From Amycolatopsis umgeniensis (GTDB lineage Bacteria > Actinomycetota > Actinomycetes > Mycobacteriales > Pseudonocardiaceae): DNA of 64,000 bases. How positions within the stretch are numbered: the stretch's first letter is position 1; the number at the start of each line of letters is the position of its first letter. The notes beneath the pieces were generated by a model that had not been told where the DNA came from, did not search any database, and was given only the letters and a program-made list of their open reading frames with translations. The DNA lies in the NCBI RefSeq assembly GCF_014205155.1, contig NZ_JACHMX010000001.1:7936001-8000000 (forward strand). The letters are read 5' to 3'. Position numbers and translations under genes: made by a program. Below are positions 34,183 to 42,974 of this stretch, one piece after another.

Positions 34183-36909
34183 GTGAACCGGGAACCGTTC
34201 GTGGGCCGGGCGGGCGAACTGGCGAGCCTGCGCGGCAGGCTCGCGGACGCCGCCGCGGGCTCCGGCGGGCTCGTGCTCGTCTCCGGACCACCCGGGATCG
34301 GCAAGACCCGGCTGGTCGAGGAAGCGACGGCCTCGATGTCCGGAGTCGTGTGGGGCCGGTGCGCCGACGACCCAGGCGCGCCGCCGCTGTGGCCGTGGCG
34401 GCGGGTCGTCGAGGCGCTGCCGTCGGTCGATTCGGCCGTGACGGCCGCGTTCGCCGAGACCGAGGGCGCCGCCGACGTCCAAGCGGCGCGGTTCCGGCTG
34501 GTGGCGGCCGCGGCCGACGCGCTGGTGGCCGCCGCGGAGCCATCGGGGCTGGTCGTCGTCCTCGAGGACCTGCATTGGGCCGACGAAGCGTCTTTGCGTC
34601 TGCTGCGGCATCTGGCGGGGGAGTTGAGGCGCTCGAAGCTGGCCGTGATCGCGACGCACCGGGACACCGGGCACACGCCCGCACTGGACGCCGCCCTGCC
34701 GGACCTCCTGCGCCGGCCGGGCGCGCGGAGCATCTCGCTGCCGCCGCTGGCCGAATCCGACGTCCGGGTGCTGCTCACCGAACTGGCGGGAGCACCGCCC
34801 GCCGAGGAGGACGTCCGCGAGGCGCGTCGCCGTTCCGGTGGGAACCCGCTCTATCTCGGCGCGATCGCGCGTTCGGCGGGCGTAGCGGAACTCGGGCATC
34901 TCGTGCGCGCCGCGGTGGCGGCCCTCGAACCGGGGGTGCGGCGCCTGATCGCCATCGCTGCCGTCCTCGGCGAGGACGTCGAAGCGCCGGTGCTCGCGGA
35001 GGTGTCCGGTCTGCCGCTCGGCGACGTGGTCGACGGCCTCGATCAAGCCCTCCAGGCCGGGGTGCTGGGTTCCGGACGGTTCGCGCACGCCGTCGTCCGC
35101 GACGGTGTCTACGCGGATCTGGGCCAAGGTGAGCGGGAAGCGTTGCACGGCCGGGCCGCGGCCGCGCTCGAGGAACGCGCCCGGCGTGATCCCGCACTGG
35201 CCGGGACGGTCGCCGGGCATTGGCTGCGTTCGGCGTCCGCGCCGGAGAAGACGGCGGAATGGGCGGCGCGCGCGGCCGCCGAAGCGAACCGGGCGCTGGC
35301 CTTCGACGAAGCGGCGAGGTTCCTCGAGATCGCGCTGGACGCCCGCACGAAGGCGGGACTGTCCGAAGTGGACCGTGCCGGACTCCTGCTCGATCTCGCC
35401 GTCGCCGAATACCGGACCGGACGGTTCGCGCGAAGTCTCGGCCACGCCCGGCGCGCCGCCGATGCCGGACTGGTCGCCCGCGCGGCGCTGGTGGTCCGCG
35501 ACGTCGCGGCGCCGGATCTCCTGCCGGGTATCCGCGATCTCGCCGCCCGCGCGCTCGCCGCGGACGGGGTCGGCGACGCGACGCGGGCCCGCCTGCTGGC
35601 GCACAGCGCGTCGGTGGGAGCCGACTACGGCCGTTTCGCCGAAGCGGGGAAACTCGCCGACGAGGCCTTCGCGCTCGCCGAGGCGACAGGCGATCCCGAA
35701 GCGCTGGTCGACGCCGTCCGCGCACGGATGAAGGTCGCCCCGGACACCCTGCCGCGGGCCGAGCGGCTGCGCCTCGGCGCACTCGCGGCCGAACTGGGCA
35801 CGCGGACCGGGCAGCCGCTGGTTTCCTTGTGGGGCCACAAATGGCGGATCGACGCCGCGCTGGAGGAAGGGCGGATGGCGCTCGTCGACGACGAACTCGT
35901 CGCGGTGACGACGCTGGCGCGACTGACCAGGCTGCCACTGGTCCGCTGGCACGATCTGCGGCTGCGCAGTTCGGTGCTGGCGTTGCGGGGAGATCTGGCC
36001 GAGGCGCGCGAGCTCGACTTCGCGGCGGAGGAACTGGCGGACACCGAACTGGCGGACGACTTCTCCGCGAAAGGGATGTCCTACGCGTTCCGCACCCAGC
36101 TCGTGCTGCTCACGGGCGATCCCGGCGATCTGCGAGGGGACTACGCGGGTTTGCTGGACCGGGCCCCGCACCTGCCGGTCACGCTGGTTTCACGGCCGTT
36201 GCTGAGCCTGATCACGGGCAACGTCGACGAGGCGAGGGTCCGGTACGAACAGCTGGTGCCCTTGGTGCGGAGCCCGGAATTCGCCCTGCACACCACCGGC
36301 GCGCTGCCCAATCTCGTCCCGCTGGTCGAGGCGTTCGGCGACGTCGAGATGGCGGAGTACCTGTTGCGGCGTCTCGAAGAGGTGCGGCCGATCGTGTCCG
36401 GCGGCGCCGGCGTCTTCTGCACCGGTTCGACCCTGGAGCAGCCCGCGCGGCTCAACGCCCTCCTGGGCCGCCACGACGAGGCGGTGCGGCTGTACGAGCG
36501 GACCATCGCCGTCAACGAAGGCATCGGCGCCCGGCCCGGTGTCGCCTCGGCGAGGCTACTGCTCGCCGAAGTCCTGGTCGCCAGGGGTGATCTCGTTCGT
36601 GCGCAAGGGATCGCGCGGGAAGCTCTCGACGAGTTCCGGCGGCTGGTGATGCCGGGACCGCTCGCGCGGGCCACGGCGCTGCTCGACCGGATCCGCGCCG
36701 GACGCCGCGCCGCCGACCCCCTCACCGGCCGGGAACGCGAGATCGTGGCCCTGCTCGCCGACGCGCTGAGCAATCGCCGGATCGCCGAGAAGCTCGTGCT
36801 TTCCGAACGCACGGTGGAAAGCCACGTCCGGAGCATCCTGGCGAAACTGGGGCTGGCGAACCGGACCGAGGTCGTCGCGTGGGCGAGCAGGGAAGGCGTC
36901 AGGGACTGA
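34183..36909 (+). CDS. LuxR family ATPase regulator (LAL/MalT-like)
   Basis: 908 residues from GTG 34183. The N-terminal NTPase has Walker A SGPPGIGKTRLVEE and Walker B LVVVLEDLHWADEA; a long helical TPR-like region follows; the last 65 residues are a GerE/LuxR DNA-binding domain (DPLTGREREIVALLADALSN ... LSERTVESHVRSILAKLGL). Such large ATP-binding LuxR regulators often activate secondary-metabolite or catabolic genes. It is divergent from the YceI operon and convergent with a type II thioesterase, overlapping it by 11 nt. Confidence 0.9.
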   Translation: MNREPFVGRAGELASLRGRLADAAAGSGGLVLVSGPPGIGKTRLVEEATASMSGVVWGRCADDPGAPPLWPWRRVVEALPSVDSAVTAAFAETEGAADVQAARFRLVAAAADALVAAAEPSGLVVVLEDLHWADEASLRLLRHLAGELRRSKLAVIATHRDTGHTPALDAALPDLLRRPGARSISLPPLAESDVRVLLTELAGAPPAEEDVREARRRSGGNPLYLGAIARSAGVAELGHLVRAAVAALEPGVRRLIAIAAVLGEDVEAPVLAEVSGLPLGDVVDGLDQALQAGVLGSGRFAHAVVRDGVYADLGQGEREALHGRAAAALEERARRDPALAGTVAGHWLRSASAPEKTAEWAARAAAEANRALAFDEAARFLEIALDARTKAGLSEVDRAGLLLDLAVAEYRTGRFARSLGHARRAADAGLVARAALVVRDVAAPDLLPGIRDLAARALAADGVGDATRARLLAHSASVGADYGRFAEAGKLADEAFALAEATGDPEALVDAVRARMKVAPDTLPRAERLRLGALAAELGTRTGQPLVSLWGHKWRIDAALEEGRMALVDDELVAVTTLARLTRLPLVRWHDLRLRSSVLALRGDLAEARELDFAAEELADTELADDFSAKGMSYAFRTQLVLLTGDPGDLRGDYAGLLDRAPHLPVTLVSRPLLSLITGNVDEARVRYEQLVPLVRSPEFALHTTGALPNLVPLVEAFGDVEMAEYLLRRLEEVRPIVSGGAGVFCTGSTLEQPARLNALLGRHDEAVRLYERTIAVNEGIGARPGVASARLLLAEVLVARGDLVRAQGIAREALDEFRRLVMPGPLARATALLDRIRAGRRAADPLTGREREIVALLADALSNRRIAEKLVLSERTVESHVRSILAKLGLANRTEVVAWASREGVRD

Positions 36910-37645
36910 CGGTCAGCTTGCCGAGGATGCGGGCGGCGACGGCGTCCAGGTGGTCGTCGACGAAGAAGTGACCGCCCTCGAACACCTCCGTCTCGAAGGA
37001 GCCGGTGGTGTGCTCGCGCCAGTTTTCGAGGTCCGGCAGGTCCAGGACCGGGTCCGCGTCGCCGGCGAGCGCCACGACAGGGCAGCTCACGTCGGGGCCG
37101 GGCCGGTAGCGGTAGGTCTCGACGGCCTTGTAGTCGCCGCGCAGCGCGGGCAACGCGAGGGCGCGGATGTCCGGATCGTCGAGGATCATCGCGGCCGTGC
37201 CGCCGAGCCTGTTGATCGCGGCCAGGAAGGTGTCGTCGTCGGCGAGGTGGAGCTCCTTCTCCTTGTTCAGCTCCGGCCCGCGGCGGGCCGAGACGAACAG
37301 CGCCGCCGGAACGAGGCCACGCGCTTCGAGCAGCCGGGCGACCTCGAACGCGACGATGGCGCCCATGCTGTGGCCGAAGAGGGCGAACGGTTTCGGGAGC
37401 GCGGCGACCACGTCCACCATCTGCTCGGACAGGGTGTGCAGATCGTCGATGACCGGCTCGCCCATGCGGTCCTGCCGTCCCGGGTACTGGGCGGTGTGCA
37501 CCTCGACGGTGGGGGAGAGCGCCGCCGAAAGCGAGCGGTACGCGCTCGCCGATCCACCGGCGTGCGGGAACGCGACGAGCCGCATCTCGGCCGCCGGCGC
37601 CGGATGGAAGCAGCGTGTCCAGCCGCGGAGAGCCTGCCCTGCCAT
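36899..37645 (-). CDS. Type II thioesterase (alpha/beta hydrolase)
   Basis: 248 residues. LFGHSMGAIVAFEVAR holds the Ser nucleophile, AGDADPV the Asp and EGGHFFVDDH the catalytic His, all in the arrangement of RifR/GrsT-type thioesterases that clear misprimed or stalled acyl chains from PKS and NRPS carriers. No synthase is adjacent; the nearest is at 58321, so its partner is uncertain. It is divergent from the LLM oxidoreductase. Confidence 0.88.
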   Translation of the reverse strand: MAGQALRGWTRCFHPAPAAEMRLVAFPHAGGSASAYRSLSAALSPTVEVHTAQYPGRQDRMGEPVIDDLHTLSEQMVDVVAALPKPFALFGHSMGAIVAFEVARLLEARGLVPAALFVSARRGPELNKEKELHLADDDTFLAAINRLGGTAAMILDDPDIRALALPALRGDYKAVETYRYRPGPDVSCPVVALAGDADPVLDLPDLENWREHTTGSFETEVFEGGHFFVDDHLDAVAARILGKLTVSP

Positions 37646-37804
37646 CGAAATTCCCCCATTCCGTGCGGGAACGGCCCGCACAACACTGGAATGTACGGGG
37701 AATTCTCGGGGTGAGTCCATGCTTGTGCGGGGTTGTTCACGCCGGGACGGGGTGTGAACACTGGAGATCGGCCCGCATCCAGGGCCAGGCGGAAGGGAGC
37801 GAGT

Positions 37805-38695
37805 GTGGCGGAGGACCTGAAGATCAGGGTCGGCGCGGGGCTGGGGACCGGGACGGCGCCCGAGGAATTCGGCGCCGCTGTCGACCTGCTGGAGCAGGCG
37901 GGCGTCGATTCGCTCTGGCTGCCCGAGGCGGTGTACTCGCCCAGGATCGACCCTGTCGTCGGGCTGACGCACGCGCTCGCCCGCACCTCGAAACTGAAGG
38001 TCGGCACCGGCGTGATGGTGCTGCCCGGGCGTGACCCGGTGCTGGTCGCCAAACAGCTCGCCTCCCTCGCGGCGCTGGCGCCGAAAAGGGTCCTCCCGGT
38101 CTTCGGCCTGAAGCCCGCGCGCGACGCGGAACTGCCGCTGTTCCCGGTGCCGCCCGGCCGTCGCGCCGCGGTGTTCGACGAGTCGTTGCTCCTGATCAAG
38201 GCGTTGCTGGAACAGGAAGAGGTGACCTTCGAGGGCGAGTTCTTCCGGGTCGAGGGCGTCGGGCTCGGCCTGCGCCCGCTGAAACGGCTCGACCTCTGGC
38301 TCGGCGGGAAGGCGCCCGGCGCGTTGCGGCGGATCGGCAGGCTCGCGGACGGCTGGCTGGCCAGTTTCCTCACGCCGGAGGAGGCGCGCGCGGGCCGCGA
38401 GACGATCCAGGAGGCCGCCGCCGAGGCGGGCCGGGAGGTCGAGGCCGACCACTTCGGGATCAGCCTCATCGTCGCCGAGGACGGGATCCCGGACGCGCTC
38501 GCGGCCTCGGTCGCGGCACGGTCGGACGCGGATCCGTCGCGGCTGATCGCGGGCAGCTGGAGCGCCGCCCGAGACCTGCTCGGGGAGTACATCGACGGCG
38601 GGCTGAGCAAGTTCGTGCTCTACCCGGCCGGGCCGGAGCCGATCGAGCGGTTCGTCGAGAACTTCGCCGAGTACGCGATCCCGCTGCAGAACTGA
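37805..38695 (+). CDS. LLM class F420-dependent oxidoreductase
   Basis: 296 residues from GTG 37805 (ribosome site AAGGGAG). The luciferase-like TIM barrel shows VDSLWLPEAV, LKVGTGVMVLPGRDPVLVAKQLASL and DLWLGGKAPGALRRIGRLADGW. Family members of this subgroup use coenzyme F420. The substrate is unknown. Upstream the gap holds an inverted repeat GTTCAC (37735-37740)/GTGAAC (37754-37759). Confidence 0.88.
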   Translation: MAEDLKIRVGAGLGTGTAPEEFGAAVDLLEQAGVDSLWLPEAVYSPRIDPVVGLTHALARTSKLKVGTGVMVLPGRDPVLVAKQLASLAALAPKRVLPVFGLKPARDAELPLFPVPPGRRAAVFDESLLLIKALLEQEEVTFEGEFFRVEGVGLGLRPLKRLDLWLGGKAPGALRRIGRLADGWLASFLTPEEARAGRETIQEAAAEAGREVEADHFGISLIVAEDGIPDALAASVAARSDADPSRLIAGSWSAARDLLGEYIDGGLSKFVLYPAGPEPIERFVENFAEYAIPLQN

Positions 38696-38777
38696 GCGGG
38701 CCCGGGTGGTCGTGAGTGGTAAGTGTTGCTCTGACTCGAATCGCCGCTCACGAGGGTTGCGAGGGGTTTGTCGTGGC

Positions 38778-38830
38778 GTCCTGAAGGCCCCCTTTAAGAC
38801 GTTCACCGTCCCAAAGGGGGCCTTCAGGAC
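38778..38830. terminator. 18-bp hairpin between convergent genes
   Basis: Arms 38778-38795 and 38813-38830 are exact complements with the CTGAAGGCCCCCTTT core. It lies 83 nt after the LLM oxidoreductase stop. Confidence 0.7.
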
Positions 38831-38887
38831 ACCCCGTGCACCCTCCGGCTCGTTCACGACCTTTACCTGGCTAGCTAGGGCCAGGCA

Positions 38888-38942
38888 TGTCGCGAAAGCC
38901 ACTTTCGGGACATCAGATGTCCCGAAAGTGGCTTTCGCGACA
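38888..38942. repeat. 55-bp palindromic element, copy 3
   Basis: Arms 38888-38911 and 38919-38942 are perfect 24-bp complements and identical to copies 1 and 2. The only difference is one base in the loop (ATCAGAT instead of ATCAGAC). Confidence 0.85.
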
Positions 38943-39071
38943 CCACGGACGCGGACTCTCGTGTCCAGACGGACGACACGCGGCGGACCCCGTGACCGAC
39001 CGCGACCCCAATCCAGTAGGTAACCAAGACACCTACGGCTCACGACCACCGGTACTGACGTCTGCCCGGAG

Positions 39072-40592
39072 CTAGTCGAACTTCAGCTCTTCGGTCCGTC
39101 GCGGCATCAGCAGCAGCGCGCCGACGCTGAGCACGGCGACCACCAGCATCGCCAGGAAGACGTGGTGCGTGGCGTCCGCGAGGGCGCCACGCACGAACGT
39201 CGTCGTCGGGGTGTCCGGGCCGTGGCCCTCCAGGACGACGCTGGTCGCGTCGACGCCCGAGGGCAGGCCGACGACCCCGGCGGGCGGGTTCGCGAAGCGG
39301 TTCGCGAGGGTGGCGTTCGCGATCGCGCCGAACATCGCCACGCCGACCGCGCTGCCCAGCGAGCGGCTGAACATGTTGGTCGCGGTGACGACGCCGCGGC
39401 GTTCCCAGCCGATGGTCGACTGCACGGCGATCAGCGTCGGGCTCGACGCCAGGCCCAGCCCGATCCCGAGGACGAACGCGGCCGCGGCCGCCAGCCAGAT
39501 CGACGAACCCGACGCCAGGAACACCGTGAGCGCCGCGCCCGCGATGACGATCCCGCTGCCGATCAGCGCGGTGTCCCGGAACCCGATCCGCATGTAGATC
39601 CGGCCCGCGAGCGACGCCGAGATCGGCCAGCCGACGGTCAGCGCGGCCAGCGCGAATCCGGCGACCAGCGCGCCGGTGCCGAGCACCCCCTGCGAGAAGG
39701 TCGGCAGATACGAGGTGAGGCCCATCAGCAGCATGCCGACGACGACGGCGACCAGGTTCCCGCCGATCAGCGTCCGTTTGGTGAAGATCCACAGCGGCAG
39801 GACCGGTTCCTCGGCCTTGCGCTCCACGAACACGAACGACACCAGCAGCACCACCGCGCCGGCGAAGATCGCCAGGCTCGGCGCCGACGCCCAGCCCCAC
39901 GCGACCCCGCCTTCCAGCAGGCCGAGGATCAGCAGCGAACAGCCGAGGGTGAGCAGCGTGGCGCCGAGGTAGTCGATGCGGTGCGAGCGGCGTTCGACGC
40001 GCTCGCGGAAGTTCCGGAACAGCATCCACGCCGCCAGCGCGCCGAGCGGCAGGTTGATGAAGAAGATCCAGCGCCAGTCGAGGTACTCGGCGAACACACC
40101 GCCCAGCGTCGGCCCGACCACCGACGAGATGGCCCAGACGCTGGCGAGATAGCCCTGCACCCTGGCGCGTTCCTCGACGGTGTACATGTCGCCGACCATG
40201 GTCAGCGCGATCGGCTGGATGGCGCCCGCGCCGATGCCCTGCACCGCGCGGGCGGCGATCAGCACCGGCATGCTCCAGGCCGCGCCGCAGAGCACCGAGC
40301 CCAGCAGGAACGCCGCGATCCCGAAGAACATCACCGGCCGCCTGCCGAGCACGTCGGCGAACTTGCCGTACAGCGGCACGGTGACCGCTTGGGTCAGCAG
40401 GTAGATCGAGAACAGCCACGGGAACTGCGAGAACCCGCCCAGATCGGCGACCACCGAGGGCACCGCCGTCGCGATGATGGTCGAGTCCAGCGCGATCAGG
40501 CCGGAACACAACATCACGGCGATCAGGACGGGGCCGCGTTCGGAGCGGAATCCGACCCCTTCCTTCGCGGTGACCGGGGCCGGGGTGGACAT
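39072..40592 (-). CDS. DHA2 family MFS exporter (EmrB/QacA-like)
   Basis: 506 residues with fourteen hydrophobic helices. LIALDSTIIATAVPSVVADL in helix 1, GKFADVLGRRPVMFFG after helix 2 and AVQGIGAGAIQPIALTMVGD in helix 4 are the DHA2 drug:H+ antiporter motifs. Start at ATG 40592 with GAGGAG upstream. Divergent from the DUF1015 gene. It probably exports a toxic compound; no local regulator is seen. Confidence 0.92.
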   Translation of the reverse strand: MSTPAPVTAKEGVGFRSERGPVLIAVMLCSGLIALDSTIIATAVPSVVADLGGFSQFPWLFSIYLLTQAVTVPLYGKFADVLGRRPVMFFGIAAFLLGSVLCGAAWSMPVLIAARAVQGIGAGAIQPIALTMVGDMYTVEERARVQGYLASVWAISSVVGPTLGGVFAEYLDWRWIFFINLPLGALAAWMLFRNFRERVERRSHRIDYLGATLLTLGCSLLILGLLEGGVAWGWASAPSLAIFAGAVVLLVSFVFVERKAEEPVLPLWIFTKRTLIGGNLVAVVVGMLLMGLTSYLPTFSQGVLGTGALVAGFALAALTVGWPISASLAGRIYMRIGFRDTALIGSGIVIAGAALTVFLASGSSIWLAAAAAFVLGIGLGLASSPTLIAVQSTIGWERRGVVTATNMFSRSLGSAVGVAMFGAIANATLANRFANPPAGVVGLPSGVDATSVVLEGHGPDTPTTTFVRGALADATHHVFLAMLVVAVLSVGALLLMPRRTEELKFD

Positions 40593-40712
40593 CTGTGGGG
40601 GTCTCCTCGGGCTCATGAAGGGCGTCAACTGCTTCGCATGGGTAAGCATTCCACGGGGACACCCGGTCATGGGACCGATTTTTTCCGTGAGCTATCCCGC
40701 AAAATGGATCGG

Positions 40713-41855
40713 ATGAGCACCTGGATCCGCCCGATCGACCGTGGCTGGGTTGTCCGCGACACCGTCCCGGGGCCCGACGTCGACGAGTTCGCCGACCCGG
40801 CCCGGGTGGTCGCCGCGCTCGCCGAGGCGCGCGGGGACAGCCTGCTGGCGGTCCAGCATCCGGCAAGGACCCCGGCCGCGCTGGCGGGCGGTCTCTCGAT
40901 CGAGGAGGCGCTGCCGCAGGCCAGGGCGACGTTCGAGCGTATCCGGGAGCGGCATTACCGCCCGGTCGCCGCCGTCGTCGCGCCGTACCGCGTCGACGGG
41001 CCGGACGGGGTCGCGCTGGGCGTGCTGTGCCTGGTCGATCCGGCGGCGGTCCGGGACGACGGGGTGACCAGGGTCCGGCACACCGAGGACGTCTATCCGG
41101 ACGTCGTCGCGGAGCGGGCCGCGATGCTCGCCGGGCTGGGGGTCGCCACGAGCGCCGCCATGCTCGTCCCCGCGACCGGCGGCCGCGAGTTGACCGCGCT
41201 GATCGAACGGACCTGCCGGGGGCAGGTGCCCACGCTGTCCACAGTGGACGCCGCGGGCCGCAAACACGAACTGTGGCTCATCGGCCCCGGCGACGGGCAG
41301 TCCGGGCTGCTGGCGGCCCTGGACGAGATGGATCTCCTGGTCGCGGACGGCAATCACCGCGTCGCCGCCGCCGCGGAGTCGGGGCGCGGCTCGTTGCTCG
41401 CGCTGGTCACCGGGGGACCGGGACTGCGGATCGGGCCCATCCACCGCGTGCTGGCCGGCACCGGCCTCGACGCGGGCACGCTGGCCCGGCGATGGACGGA
41501 GGCGGGCTTCGACGTCCAACCAGGCCACCCCGAGCCGCCGCCCGAAGCCGGTGAGGTGACCGTGCTGGCGGGAGCGTCGGCTTTCCGGATCGTGCTCGGC
41601 AAGGCGGGTCTCGACCACGCCTTGGTCGAGCAGGAGCTGCTCCGCGAGGCGCTCGGCGTCGACCCGGACGGGCCGAACGTGCGGCCGTTGCTGCCGGGCG
41701 TCCCGGTCCCGGAGGACGCCGACGCGGTACTGCTGCTGGCCCCGGTCCCCTACGCGGAGGTGCTCGCCGTGCACGCGGCCGGGCTGCGGATGCCGAGGAA
41801 GGCCACCTATTTCACGCCGAAACCCCGCAGCGGTCTCTTGCTGGCGGAGCTCTGA
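40713..41855 (+). CDS. DUF1015 family protein
   Basis: 380 residues from ATG 40713 (MSTWIRP); ATG 40704 is an alternative. DLLVADGNHRVAAAAES and the C-terminal RMPRKATYFTPKPRSGLLL are hallmarks of DUF1015, a family sometimes linked to serine or sugar metabolism but without firm function. It precedes the LigC gene by 39 nt, perhaps in one transcript. Confidence 0.85.
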   Translation: MSTWIRPIDRGWVVRDTVPGPDVDEFADPARVVAALAEARGDSLLAVQHPARTPAALAGGLSIEEALPQARATFERIRERHYRPVAAVVAPYRVDGPDGVALGVLCLVDPAAVRDDGVTRVRHTEDVYPDVVAERAAMLAGLGVATSAAMLVPATGGRELTALIERTCRGQVPTLSTVDAAGRKHELWLIGPGDGQSGLLAALDEMDLLVADGNHRVAAAAESGRGSLLALVTGGPGLRIGPIHRVLAGTGLDAGTLARRWTEAGFDVQPGHPEPPPEAGEVTVLAGASAFRIVLGKAGLDHALVEQELLREALGVDPDGPNVRPLLPGVPVPEDADAVLLLAPVPYAEVLAVHAAGLRMPRKATYFTPKPRSGLLLAEL

Positions 41856-41894
41856 CGTCGCGCTTTTGTCGGTGGTCAGGCCTACGATCACCTC

Positions 41895-42974
41895 GTGGAC
41901 CTGCCCGTTATGCCGCCCGTCAAGCCGATGCTGGCCAAGGCCGTGCACGAACTGCCGCGCACGCCGGGGCTGCTGTACGAGCCGAAATGGGACGGTTTCC
42001 GCTGCGTGGTCTTCCGCGACGGCGACGAGGTCGTCCTGGGCTCGCGCAACGACAGGCCGCTGACGAGGTACTTCCCCGAGCTGGTCGAGCTGCTCAAGGA
42101 GGCGCTGCCCGAGCGCTGCGTCGTCGACGGCGAGATCGTGCTGGTCACGGAGGGCGGGCTCGACTTCGAGGCGCTCCAATTGCGTCTGCATCCGGCGGCG
42201 TCCCGGGTGAACAAACTGGCCGCCGAGACGCCGGCCAGTTTCGTGGTGTTCGACCTGCTCGCCCTCGGAGACCGGGATCTGACGCCGGAACCGTTCGGGG
42301 AGCGGCGAAAGCTGCTCGAAAGCGTCGTCGACACGAAGTTCGCCCGGGTGCACCTCACGCCGCTGTCCGAGGATCCTGACATCGCCCAGGACTGGTTCAC
42401 CCGGTTCGAGGGCGCGGGTTTCGACGGTGTGATGGCCAAACCCGCCGACGCACCGTACGAACAGGACAAGCGGGTGATGTGGAAGGTCAAGCATCAGCGC
42501 ACCGCGGACTGCGTCGTCGCCGGGTTCCGGTGGCACAAGGACGGCGTCGGCGTCGGGTCGCTGCTGCTCGGGCTCTACAACGACGAAGGCGTCCTGAATC
42601 ACGTGGGCGTCGCCAGCAGCTTCACCGCCGCGAGGCGACGTGAACTGGTCGACGAGCTGGCCCCGTTGCGGGAAAACGCGCTGGAGAGCCACCCCTGGCG
42701 CGAGTGGGCCGAGGCCCACGAGGAGGCAGGCGGCCGCATGCCCGGTGCGGGCAGCCGGTGGGCGCCCAAAAAGGATCTGAGCTGGGAGCCCGTCCGCATC
42801 GAGTGGGTCGCCGAGGTCCGCTACGAGCACGTCGAGGGCACGCGGTTCCGCCACGGCGGCAGGCTCGTGCGCTTCCGTCCCGATCGCGAGCCCGCTTCCT
42901 GCACATACGCGCAACTCGAAGAGGTCCCACCCGCCGAGCTGGCCACGTTGTTCACCGAGCTGGGGGAAACATGA
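41895..42974 (+). CDS. ligC: ATP-dependent DNA ligase, LigC type
   Basis: 359 residues from GTG 41895. YEPKWDGFRC is the KxDG nucleotidyl-transfer motif with Lys31; VVDGEIVL, SFVVFDLLAL, FDGVMAKP and WKVKHQRTADC are motifs III, IIIa, IV and V. A C-terminal OB domain completes the minimal ligase, with no fused nuclease or polymerase. In mycobacteria LigC works with a Prim-Pol in base excision repair; here the Prim-Pol gene overlaps its stop, so the same pathway is likely. Confidence 0.92.
   Translation: MDLPVMPPVKPMLAKAVHELPRTPGLLYEPKWDGFRCVVFRDGDEVVLGSRNDRPLTRYFPELVELLKEALPERCVVDGEIVLVTEGGLDFEALQLRLHPAASRVNKLAAETPASFVVFDLLALGDRDLTPEPFGERRKLLESVVDTKFARVHLTPLSEDPDIAQDWFTRFEGAGFDGVMAKPADAPYEQDKRVMWKVKHQRTADCVVAGFRWHKDGVGVGSLLLGLYNDEGVLNHVGVASSFTAARRRELVDELAPLRENALESHPWREWAEAHEEAGGRMPGAGSRWAPKKDLSWEPVRIEWVAEVRYEHVEGTRFRHGGRLVRFRPDREPASCTYAQLEEVPPAELATLFTELGET

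Larger units (their letters stand above)
38696..39071. other. Repeat-rich intergenic region
   Basis: 376 bases between the convergent LLM oxidoreductase and DHA2 transporter genes. It holds the TCGTGAGTGGTAAG repeat (38710-38723), a TGAAGG-type hairpin (38778-38830), a small CCTGGC/GCCAGG inverted repeat near 38866-38885 and the third palindromic element (38888-38942). I see no gene in it. Confidence 0.6.

Noticed and set aside
36899..37645. Thioesterase as part of the 58-kb synthase cluster
   Set aside because: About 20 kb of unrelated genes separate them; linkage in one cluster is not supported by the sequence.
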